From assembly GCA_001723855.1 (NCBI GenBank), contig MCBC01000051.1:1-34837 (forward strand): DNA of 34,837 nt. Reading direction: 5' to 3'. Source of the stretch: Candidatus Altarchaeales archaeon WOR_SM1_86-2 (lineage in GTDB: Archaea > Altiarchaeota > Altiarchaeia > IMC4 > MCBC01). A program made the translations under genes and the position numbers. The notes beneath the pieces were generated by a model. It made no database searches, was not told the origin of the DNA, and was given only the letters and a program-made list of their open reading frames with translations. Shown here piece by piece: positions 8,639 to 15,828 of the stretch (position 1 is its first letter; every line of letters starts with the position of its first letter).

Positions 8639-9997
8639 ATGAAGTTAAAAATTGCGGCATTCCTGATTCTTTTATTCATTCAAGTATCCGTGTCTGCAGA
8701 AATAGCAGAGAGGAGCGTAGAGATCACCAATGTTGATATATCAATAGATAATGGGGGTTTCGTTAGCATCGAAGAGAAAGTAATCGTTAAAGGAGTTAAT
8801 AACATAACGCTTTTAATCCCAAGAGATGTTGAGGTAGTGTCGGTGTATTCTGATGGGGATGTGCTTGAGTATGAGTTGCGGGATTATGAAATGGTGATAA
8901 ATGCCACAGGTGTTGCGGGCAATGGCACAAATATAAGTTCAGAGGTTATAGAGGTGTCGAGGATAACTATTTTTTTCCCTGAATTAACAAGGAAATCCGG
9001 GAATATTACACTAAAATACGGATCGTCAAGATTTACATCCAAGATTTACAGGACATGGACATTCAGTATCCTGATCCCGACAACGGCGTATAAAACCGCA
9101 ATTCGTATGAGATTTCCAAAGGGCACGCTGTTCACTTCTCTACCCATGAACATCAGGGTCGGATTCGAGGAAAATACCCTTATACTGGCATCCGAAAGCT
9201 ATATTTTTGGATTTGCATGTAAGTATGAGATTATATCACCCGGCCCAGAAGTTGATAATGAGCCCCCCCTGATAACATTACAAAGTCCGTCAAATAATTC
9301 CGTGATGCTCGAAGGAACTGTAATCTTTCGATATAATGTAGAAGACGAGAAATCAGGGATAAGCAGCTGCAGGTTGATAGTAGATGGAGTGGTTGAGCAG
9401 GTGAATAATTCGATAAAAAAAGAGGGTATGAACCAGTTTACATATATGGTGAAAGGCGAAAGTTTTTGGAATGATTACGAATGGAGCATTGAATGCATTG
9501 ATGATTCCCCAAGTGAAAATCGTCGTGAATCGGAGGTAAGAAATTTGAAGGTTATAAGTCCTTTGCTTATTGGACTCGGTGTGGCATTACTTATCATGAT
9601 ATTATTTGTCATTTTTATTATCAGAAGAAAAAGAAAGAAAAAAAGTAAAGAGGATGCAGGGAAAGAAGAGTTGAAGGAGAAAAGCAAGTTGAAGGAGAAA
9701 GAAGAGCATGAAGAGGATGTTGTTGAAGAAGTTGTTGAAGAAGAAAAGCAAGTTGAAGGAGAACGGGAAATTAAGGATTATGTCCTGAAATTGCTGGACG
9801 AGAATGAAACAACTGTGGTGAGATTATTGGCCAGGGTGGATAATGAGGTAACTCAGGCATACATCTATAAAACAACCGGCATGCCAAAAGCAACACTTTC
9901 TGATGTAATGAGGCGGCTGGAAGATAAAGATGTTGTAGAAAGGAAGAGGGAGGGAAGGACTAAGTGGGTAAAACTCAATGACTGGATTTTTGAGTGA
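8639..9997 (+). CDS. Membrane-anchored winged-helix protein with extracellular Ig-like domain
   Basis: A 452-residue protein with visible layers. There is a signal peptide (KLKIAAFLILLFIQVSVSA), then an extracellular beta-rich region of about 180 residues. An Ig-like segment follows, beginning DNEPPLITLQSPSNNS (about residues 205-300). One TM helix (about 307-328, LLIGLGVALLIMILFVIFII) comes next, then a Lys/Glu-rich linker of about 50 residues. The C-terminal cytoplasmic winged helix (about 375-452) contains TTGMPKATLSDVMRRLEDKD and a wing-like REGRTKWVKL. The architecture resembles archaeal membrane-bound one-component regulators, so it may sense an extracellular cue and control transcription. 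It is followed within 60 nt by a secreted subtilisin, which may be its partner or target; that is inference. Confidence 0.8.
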   Translation: MKLKIAAFLILLFIQVSVSAEIAERSVEITNVDISIDNGGFVSIEEKVIVKGVNNITLLIPRDVEVVSVYSDGDVLEYELRDYEMVINATGVAGNGTNISSEVIEVSRITIFFPELTRKSGNITLKYGSSRFTSKIYRTWTFSILIPTTAYKTAIRMRFPKGTLFTSLPMNIRVGFEENTLILASESYIFGFACKYEIISPGPEVDNEPPLITLQSPSNNSVMLEGTVIFRYNVEDEKSGISSCRLIVDGVVEQVNNSIKKEGMNQFTYMVKGESFWNDYEWSIECIDDSPSENRRESEVRNLKVISPLLIGLGVALLIMILFVIFIIRRKRKKKSKEDAGKEELKEKSKLKEKEEHEEDVVEEVVEEEKQVEGEREIKDYVLKLLDENETTVVRLLARVDNEVTQAYIYKTTGMPKATLSDVMRRLEDKDVVERKREGRTKWVKLNDWIFE

Positions 9998-10002
9998 AAA
10001 CA

Positions 10003-10011
10003 TTTATATTT
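10003..10011 (+). promoter_or_regulatory. TATA box for the subtilisin gene, with a Shine-Dalgarno before ATG 10057
   Basis: TTTATATTT lies immediately after the stop codon of the winged-helix gene. A start of transcription about 25-30 nt downstream would yield a short leader that includes GGTGA at 10047-10051, five bases before ATG 10057. This supports ATG 10057 over the GTG at 9994. Confidence 0.5.
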
Positions 10012-10056
10012 ATGCAATCCCGATACGCAAAAATTAAAAATAAATGGGTGAGAGAA

Positions 10057-13000
10057 ATGAAAACAAAAAATTGGATGATTCTGGGTCTGGGGATGATTAT
10101 AGTTGTTTCTGGACTGGCATTAGCAGCTAATGCCGATAAAAAAACGGACGAGTTAGATACTCTGGATTCTATTCAGGAGGCACAAGCAAGCGGTAAAGGA
10201 TACGCACCTGGCGAGATTATTGTCAAGTTTAAACCAGGAGTTAAAGATGAAGTAATATCCGGGATAAATTCAAAACACGGCGCTTCGATGCTCTATACAA
10301 GTCGGTCTGCAGGTTTTAAACGATTGAGGATCCCAAAAGGAAAAACGGTTTCTGAGATGGTTAAGATTTACAATAAAAACCCAAATGTTGAGTATGCTGA
10401 GCCAAATTACATTGCATATGCTTTAATGACACCGAATGATCCCTACTATGGTTATCAGTGGCATCTCGACAATGATGTATATGGAGGAATTAACATGGAA
10501 TGTGCATGGGATATTTCAACTGGAAGTAATGTCATAGTGGCAGTAATAGATACTGGTGTGGCGTATGAAAATTACGGCCGGCAATATAAGCAAGCCCCAG
10601 ATTTAGCCAATACATGTTTTGTAGCGGGCTATGATTTCGTAAATGATGATTCACACCCTAATGATGACAACAGCCATGGAACTCATGTAGCAGGAACTGT
10701 TGCTCAAAGTACTAATAACAATAATGGAGTGGCTGGAGTAGCCTTTGAGGCATGTATAATGCCAGTTAAAGTATTAAATAAACAAGGTTCAGGTTCTTAT
10801 TCCTGGATAGCGGATGGTATTTATTATGCAGCCGATAATGGTGCTCAAGTTATTAGTATGAGCCTTGGCGGATCTTCTTCTTCATCCACCCTAGAAGAAG
10901 CTCTTGCCTATGCTTATGACAAAGGAGTAACCATCGTCGCAGCCGCTGGAAATGATGGTATGGGCGGCCCTCCTCTTTATCCCGCAGCTTATGATGCCTA
11001 TGTCATCGCAGTTGGAGCTACCAGATATGACGAAACCCGAGCACCTTACTCTACTACTGGAGATTATGTAGATATAGCCGCTCCTGGTGGCGATACAAGC
11101 GTGGATCAAAATGGGGATAGTTATGCTGATGGGGTCTTGCAGAACACTTTTAATCCAAGTACCAAGAATACCAGAGACTTCGGTTACTGGTTCCTACAAG
11201 GAACTTCAATGGCAACCCCTCATGTTTCTGGAGCAGCAGCTTTGTTGATAGCCGATGGGGTTGCTACTACTCCAGATGAAGTCAGAGATGCTTTGCAGTC
11301 CACAGCAGAAGATAAAGGAGACCCGGGCTGGGATCCAGAATACGGCTGGGGGATAGTGGATGCTTATGCTGCACTGACTTACACACTTGATACTATTCCT
11401 CCTTCTGCGGTTAGCGATCTTGCAGCAGGTAATCCAACCTTAACTTCTGTTACCCTGACATGGACAGCCACTGGTGATGACGGTAATGTTGGAACAGCGG
11501 GCTCTTATGACATAAGGTACTCCACTTTGCAAATAACAGATGCAAACTGGGACACGGCGACCAAAGCAACTGGTGAGCCAAAACCACAGCCCTCGGGCTC
11601 TGCAGAGACTTTTAAGGTGACTGGGTTATCATATAGTACAACCTATTACTTCGCTTTGAAAGTTCTTGACGATGCAGGCAATCCATCAGGACTATCGAAT
11701 GTGTTTTCTGAAACCACGGCAACGCCAATAACAATATTTGAAGATGATATGGAATCGGGAGTAAATGGATGGACTACAGAGGGTGCAAATAATCTATGGG
11801 AGTTAGGAACACCAACCTTCGGACCAGGATCTGCCTATTCTGAATCAAATGCATGGGCAACAAAACTTGAGGGTAATTATGGAGTAAATAATGCTCTTGA
11901 GAACCTTACATCAGAACCAATTGATCTGACCTATGTAAACAGTGCTATTTTGGTCTTTCAGAACCGGTACGATACAGAAACGGGGTATGACGGCGGGGTG
12001 ATATTGATCTCAACAGATGATGGAAATACATGGCAGTATGTAGAGTATGAAGGTTATGATCAGGGTTTGAGCGGTACGAGTTGGTATGCTTTTACAGGCA
12101 GTAGCGGAGGATGGAGACAGGAAGAAGTTGATTTAACACCTTATGTTGGAAATATGGTTAGATTAAGATTCGAATTCAGGTCAGATTCTTCTATAAATGA
12201 TTATCCTGGTTGGTACATCGATGATGTAAGTATATTGGCGGAATCAGCAGAGCCAGAGTGCACCACAAATGCAGATTGTGATGATTATGTGAGTTGTACC
12301 GATGACAGCTGTGTTAGTGGGGTGTGTGTTTACACTCCAAATGATGCTAAGTGTCCAGCCGACGGATGGGTTGATAATGGAGTAACACAATGGGTCTCAA
12401 CCGGTCCATGCACAGAGAAGGAACAAAAAGAGCAGGAACAGAGAGATTATTATTGTGATGCAACTTTAGATTGCCCGTACAATGTTGCCAACACTCAATG
12501 GGTTGATACTGGAAATACAGGAGATAAGGCAGATGGAACATCATGCGAGGATGGATTATTCTGTACCGTTGGAGAAACCTGCCAATCTGGAGCATGTACA
12601 GGAGGGCAAGATCGTGACTGTTCAGACGGGGCAGCATGCACGGATGATTCCTGCGATGAAACTAATGGTGTGTGTGTGAACACCCCCATAACCACCTGTA
12701 CCTATGATGATGGTTGTTGTCTGGAAGGATGTGACCACACAAATGATAATGATTGTCTAGCGGTATCGACAATGCACACAGGCAACATTACTTTCACTTC
12801 TGATGTTCGGTCGTGGAGAACAACGCCGTATTGCAAAGTTACTGTAACTGTTCCAATAATAGATGCTTCTAATGCCGGAGTGAAAGAAGCAGAAGTGTAT
12901 GGAAGTTGGAGTGGGGCATATAACGAAGATGTATCAGGAACTACAAGCGGCGAAGGATTGGTGTCTTTCAGAACTGGTTGGGTCAGAGGCTGTGGAACCT

Positions 13001-13092
13001 TCACTTTTACAGTGAATGATGTGACAAAAACCGATTGGGTTTATGATCCATCAGCGAACATAGAGACAAGTGATAGCATAACATTACCTTAA
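10057..13092 (+). CDS. Secreted subtilisin-like serine protease (S8) with FN3, MAM-like and Cys-rich domains
   Basis: A 1011-residue preproprotease. The signal peptide is MKTKNWMILGLGMIIVVSGL plus ALAANA. A propeptide of the fervidolysin type follows (APGEIIVKFKPGVKD to VEYAEPNYIAYA). The peptidase S8 domain has catalytic Asp165 (AVIDTG), His207 (NSHGTHVAG), oxyanion Asn299 (AAAGNDG) and Ser384 (GTSMATPHVSG), all intact. Then come a fibronectin III-like domain (from about 445, DTIPPSAVSDL), a beta-jelly-roll/MAM-like region (about 560-728, ending GWYIDDVSI), a Cys-rich region (about 734-895, repeated CxxDxxxC-type units) and a C-terminal Ig-like segment. It is probably surface-exposed or released and degrades or matures extracellular proteins. 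Start chosen from the SD and the signal peptide. Confidence 0.93.
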   Translation: MKTKNWMILGLGMIIVVSGLALAANADKKTDELDTLDSIQEAQASGKGYAPGEIIVKFKPGVKDEVISGINSKHGASMLYTSRSAGFKRLRIPKGKTVSEMVKIYNKNPNVEYAEPNYIAYALMTPNDPYYGYQWHLDNDVYGGINMECAWDISTGSNVIVAVIDTGVAYENYGRQYKQAPDLANTCFVAGYDFVNDDSHPNDDNSHGTHVAGTVAQSTNNNNGVAGVAFEACIMPVKVLNKQGSGSYSWIADGIYYAADNGAQVISMSLGGSSSSSTLEEALAYAYDKGVTIVAAAGNDGMGGPPLYPAAYDAYVIAVGATRYDETRAPYSTTGDYVDIAAPGGDTSVDQNGDSYADGVLQNTFNPSTKNTRDFGYWFLQGTSMATPHVSGAAALLIADGVATTPDEVRDALQSTAEDKGDPGWDPEYGWGIVDAYAALTYTLDTIPPSAVSDLAAGNPTLTSVTLTWTATGDDGNVGTAGSYDIRYSTLQITDANWDTATKATGEPKPQPSGSAETFKVTGLSYSTTYYFALKVLDDAGNPSGLSNVFSETTATPITIFEDDMESGVNGWTTEGANNLWELGTPTFGPGSAYSESNAWATKLEGNYGVNNALENLTSEPIDLTYVNSAILVFQNRYDTETGYDGGVILISTDDGNTWQYVEYEGYDQGLSGTSWYAFTGSSGGWRQEEVDLTPYVGNMVRLRFEFRSDSSINDYPGWYIDDVSILAESAEPECTTNADCDDYVSCTDDSCVSGVCVYTPNDAKCPADGWVDNGVTQWVSTGPCTEKEQKEQEQRDYYCDATLDCPYNVANTQWVDTGNTGDKADGTSCEDGLFCTVGETCQSGACTGGQDRDCSDGAACTDDSCDETNGVCVNTPITTCTYDDGCCLEGCDHTNDNDCLAVSTMHTGNITFTSDVRSWRTTPYCKVTVTVPIIDASNAGVKEAEVYGSWSGAYNEDVSGTTSGEGLVSFRTGWVRGCGTFTFTVNDVTKTDWVYDPSANIETSDSITLP

Positions 13093-13106
13093 TTTTTTCT
13101 CTTCTT
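13093..13106 (+). terminator. T-rich terminator after the subtilisin gene
   Basis: Directly after the stop codon comes a run of six T, then pyrimidine-rich sequence (TTTTTTCTCTTCTT). Archaeal RNA polymerase commonly terminates at such T-tracts without a hairpin. Confidence 0.5.
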
Positions 13107-13126
13107 CCCCCATGAGTTCACAAAGT

Positions 13127-13552
13127 TTACAACCGTGTTGCATACACAATAAGCACTATCGCGATTCCCGTTATGCTGAGAGTTGAAAATATATATGCCG
13201 GGAGGTCAAATGCCGGCATTCCAAGGTTTATGCCGGAAAATAAAGGTATCAGGATAAGAATAATGGAAAAAATACCTATTCCCGCGCCGATTCCTATCAA
13301 TATGCTCGCGAGCAATTTCTGGTTTACGTAGAGGAGCAAACTCCCCAGGAATACTGCAATTACCCCTAACGATGCTGCCCAAAATAGCCCATTTACCAAA
13401 GGCATCATTACTGGTATGTGCTCTTCCATGAAAATCCAGACACCTCCCGGCACATAATTTATAAAACTATGCGTTTCGTATGAGCCTATAAAAAGCAGGA
13501 TTCCCCCAATCACGCATGTAATGGCTGCCCTTTTCCTGCTCTTTTTACCCAT
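13127..13552 (-). CDS. Small four-TM membrane protein, function unknown
   Basis: 141 residues with a basic N-terminus (MGKKSRKRAAIT) and four hydrophobic helices: around residues 8-25, 50-72, 80-105 and 115-138. There is no recognisable catalytic motif. It is convergent with the subtilisin gene and divergent from rpl2. The basic N-terminus predicts a cytoplasmic start. I do not recognise a family. Confidence 0.7.
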   Translation of the reverse strand: MGKKSRKRAAITCVIGGILLFIGSYETHSFINYVPGGVWIFMEEHIPVMMPLVNGLFWAASLGVIAVFLGSLLLYVNQKLLASILIGIGAGIGIFSIILILIPLFSGINLGMPAFDLPAYIFSTLSITGIAIVLIVYATRL

Positions 13553-13559
13553 TATCTTA

Positions 13560-13567
13560 TTTATATT
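13560..13567 (+). promoter_or_regulatory. TATA box for rpl2
   Basis: TTTATATT lies 33 nt before the rpl2 ATG at 13600, leaving a leader of only a few nucleotides. This spacing fits an essentially leaderless mRNA; no Shine-Dalgarno motif is present. Confidence 0.5.
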
Positions 13568-13599
13568 CTATTCTAATAATTAGTAAAAATTAAACAGAA

Positions 13600-14322
13600 A
13601 TGGGCAAAAGATTAATTCAGCAAAGAAGAGGAAAAGGAACTCCAAGGTACAGGGCACCCTCGCACAGATTCAAGTCAGATGCCAGATACCCTCGATGCTC
13701 GGGGGATACGATAAAGGGGCAGGTGGTGGGGATAGTTACGGATGCTGCTCACTCTTGCCCGCTTATGAGAATCCTTTTGGATGGGACATTTGAGGAGATC
13801 TTAATGCTCGCCCCGCGGGAAGTTAGAGTGGGGCAGTGGATCGAAATTGGCAGTGATGCAAGGCCCGTGAATGGAAACGTCCTCCAGTTAAAAAGTATTC
13901 CGGAAGGTACCAGCATCTACAACATAGAATTGCTTCCCGGAGACGGCGGGAAACTTGTCAGGACTTCTGGCACCTCCGCCTATTTAGTTTCGCATGAAGG
14001 TGATAAGGCGAACATACTTCTGCCGTCAAAGAAAAACATAATGGTGAATGGAGATTCAAGGGCAACAATCGGCAAGGTTGCAGGAGGGGGAAGAGTTGAA
14101 AAACCATTCGCTAGAGCAGGGCGGAAGCATCATGCTAAAAAAGCAAAAGGAAAGTTATACCCCATAACAGGGGGGGTTCACATGAATGCTATTGATCATC
14201 CTTTTGGAGGAAAGGCATCAACGATAGGGAAATCAACAACAGTCTCCAGGTACGCTTCTCCTGGAAGGAAGGTCGGGCATATTTCAGCAAGACAAACCGG
14301 CAGGAAGAAGGGCAGGAAGTAG
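13600..14322 (+). CDS. rpl2: 50S ribosomal protein uL2
   Basis: Large-subunit protein needed for subunit association and peptidyl-transferase centre structure. The 240-residue protein begins MGKRLIQQRRGKGTPRYRAP as in archaeal L2 and retains the C-terminal region GGVHMNAIDHPFGGKAS followed by a basic tail (RQTGRKKGRK). Length is normal for archaea. It is here as a single gene, whereas most archaea carry it within the S10/spc cluster between rpl23 and rps19. Its stop lies one base from the stop of the convergent RNase P gene. Confidence 0.97.
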   Translation: MGKRLIQQRRGKGTPRYRAPSHRFKSDARYPRCSGDTIKGQVVGIVTDAAHSCPLMRILLDGTFEEILMLAPREVRVGQWIEIGSDARPVNGNVLQLKSIPEGTSIYNIELLPGDGGKLVRTSGTSAYLVSHEGDKANILLPSKKNIMVNGDSRATIGKVAGGGRVEKPFARAGRKHHAKKAKGKLYPITGGVHMNAIDHPFGGKASTIGKSTTVSRYASPGRKVGHISARQTGRKKGRK

Positions 14323-14323
14323 T

Positions 14324-15079
14324 TCAGTACCAACCCCACATTCTCTTCTCACATGGCTTTAATTGCCCCCATTTAACAACCTCAAGACCCCTCATTATCA
14401 CATCAGGGTTCTTTCTATCGTCCGCTTTCTTGATTATTTTTCGGGGATTTTTTGAAAGGGCGTTTTTTGCTTCCCTGTCTGTCATTCCCAATGCCTTTCC
14501 GATTGCAACGAGTTCTCCTGGTGCTCTCATTTCCCATTGATTGCGAGCGTTGGAAGTTATAATTACTGGAGCGTCATATTTTCTTGCCAGATGAACGTTT
14601 TGTCTCATCCTGCCCATTATCATGGCCCTTTTTACGCCAGAAGAGTTTAGAATATCTGCAAAGTTTATCTCCATCCCAATGCATCTTTCTGCCATCAATT
14701 TAGCCATCACGTGGTCTATTCCGGAATCTTTCTGATCCATAAAATCTCTTCGTGCAGAGTGCTCGGGCCTGCATAAGACATCAACTTCCCAGGTCTTTGG
14801 TGCATTATTATTTTCGCAGGTATCAACCAGAACAATATCTGCATCCTTCAGCACCTTTCTCGACTCCTTTCTGGCATCCCCGGACCCGTTTAAAATTCCG
14901 CCGATAAAAATCTCAATGCCCGCACTTAACTTTCCGATTTCATCGGTAAATTTCTTGAACTCCCGGCCAACGGGATACGCTAAGCAAATTCCCTCAAAAC
15001 CAAAGTTTTTCGCGAAACTCACGGTGCGCTCTAATTCATTCAGGTCGCTTGGCTGGATATGCAGGTCGTAATATTTCAA
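14324..15079 (-). CDS. rnp3: Ribonuclease P protein component 3 (Rpp30)
   Basis: Protein subunit of archaeal RNase P, which trims the 5' leader of tRNA precursors. The TIM-barrel (PHP-like) fold is recognised from YYDLHIQPSD at the start, GFEGICLAYP, VLVDTCENN, DVLCRPEHS, and APVIITSNARNQWEMRAPGE near the end. I place the start at a TTG (15079), giving MKYYDLHIQ, the usual family N-terminus, with an ACATATAAAAAC TATA-like stretch just upstream. A longer frame to ATG 15151 would add 24 hydrophobic residues that the family lacks and would run through a palindrome. About 251 residues. Confidence in the start is moderate. Confidence 0.88.
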   Translation of the reverse strand: MKYYDLHIQPSDLNELERTVSFAKNFGFEGICLAYPVGREFKKFTDEIGKLSAGIEIFIGGILNGSGDARKESRKVLKDADIVLVDTCENNNAPKTWEVDVLCRPEHSARRDFMDQKDSGIDHVMAKLMAERCIGMEINFADILNSSGVKRAMIMGRMRQNVHLARKYDAPVIITSNARNQWEMRAPGELVAIGKALGMTDREAKNALSKNPRKIIKKADDRKNPDVIMRGLEVVKWGQLKPCEKRMWGWY

Positions 15080-15090
15080 TTTTGTTTTTA

Positions 15091-15127
15091 TATGTATTAG
15101 AAAGTATATACTTTCTAATAATACATA
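15091..15127. repeat. Near-perfect palindrome upstream of rnp3
   Basis: The core ATTAGAAAG-TATATA-CTTTCTAAT (15096-15119) is a perfect inverted repeat. The flanks TATGTATT and AATACATA extend it, with a 3-base insertion on the right arm. It overlaps the likely promoter of rnp3, so it could be an operator or a promoter-blocking hairpin. Confidence 0.75.
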
Positions 15128-15136
15128 AAAACATTT

Positions 15137-15202
15137 CAAATTGCTATGCAATTTGATGTATTAAAATTTGTAAAACAAATTTTACATATTTCCAAAGGAA
15201 AT
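15137..15202. repeat. Cluster of three short hairpins with 3-nt loops
   Basis: Three inverted repeats lie head to tail. CAAATTGC/TAT/GCAATTTG is at 15137-15155, TAAAATTTGT/AAA/ACAAATTTTA at 15162-15184, and ATTTCC/AAA/GGAAAT at 15188-15202. Stems are 6-10 bp and perfect. They lie upstream of a TATA-like stretch (TATTAATATA) for the pilin-like fragment. Similar clusters occur near 19224 and 28094. Confidence 0.8.
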
Positions 15203-15252
15203 TTTTCTTGATTAATAGTATTAATATATGAAAAACTTTTAGAAAGACTTTT

Positions 15253-15528
15253 ATGAAAAAAACTGGAGCGGCATCCATGGAATCTATAATGGTTGTTGGG
15301 TTCGTTATGCTGATCTTTATGGCAATATTCATTGCAGCCCGGGAAAAACAAAAAGAGGCGGAGCAGCAGAAAACATTTTTGGACGCACAAAGGATTTGCC
15401 ACAGCGTGGCGGCCAATATAAACACGATAAGCGAGCAGGGTGATGGGTACTACCTCTATTTATCGGTTCGGGATAAACCTTATGGAGGGCAGGATTACGA
15501 TACACTCGTCTATAAGCAGGGGGGATAA
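15253..15528 (+). pseudogene. Truncated pilin-like paralogue
   Basis: 91 residues, closely matching the first part of the next gene: an N-terminal hydrophobic pilin-like helix (SIMVVGFVMLIFMAIFIAAR) followed by KTFLDAQRICHSVAANINTI and EQGDGYY. It stops at YKQGG, exactly where the paralogue reads on through YGVEITWGT. The sequence after the stop (GATAACATGGGTCAC) still resembles the continuing gene, so a small deletion caused a frameshift. The QxSxE processing motif seen in the paralogue is altered (AASME). Probably a decayed partial duplication, although a short secreted peptide cannot be excluded. Confidence 0.7.
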
Positions 15529-15828
15529 CATGGGTCACTTTAATTTTTATTTTTTGATGCAATAAATATTAATAATACGAAAAACTTTTAGAAAAAAGTT
15601 TTATTTTCTTTAAAGTTTTATCAAAAACAATGAAAAAAATCGGGCAAGTATCCGTGGAATTTATACTGGTTGTTGGATTCATTATGTTGATCTTTATGGT
15701 GGTATTTATTGTAGTCTGGGAAAAACAAAAAGAGGCGTTGGAGCATAAAACATTTTTGGACGCACAAAGGATTTGCCACAGCGTGGTGGCCAATATAAAC
15801 ACGATAAGCGAGCAGGGTGATGGGTACT
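15370..15828 (+). repeat. 82-bp near-identical direct repeat linking the two pilin-like genes
   Basis: Bases 15370-15451 and 15747-15828 differ at one position by eye, 377 bp apart. Upstream of each gene the shared 13-mer AAACTTTTAGAAA also recurs (15233 and 15582). This indicates a recent tandem duplication or gene conversion. Confidence 0.85.

Noticed and set aside
9994..10056. GTG at 9994 as the subtilisin start
   Set aside because: It overlaps the TATA-like box, and ATG 10057 has a Shine-Dalgarno and starts the signal peptide directly.
15080..15151. Longer start for Rpp30 at ATG 15151
   Set aside because: It adds a hydrophobic stretch encoded by the palindrome region; the family begins at the YYDLHIQ segment.
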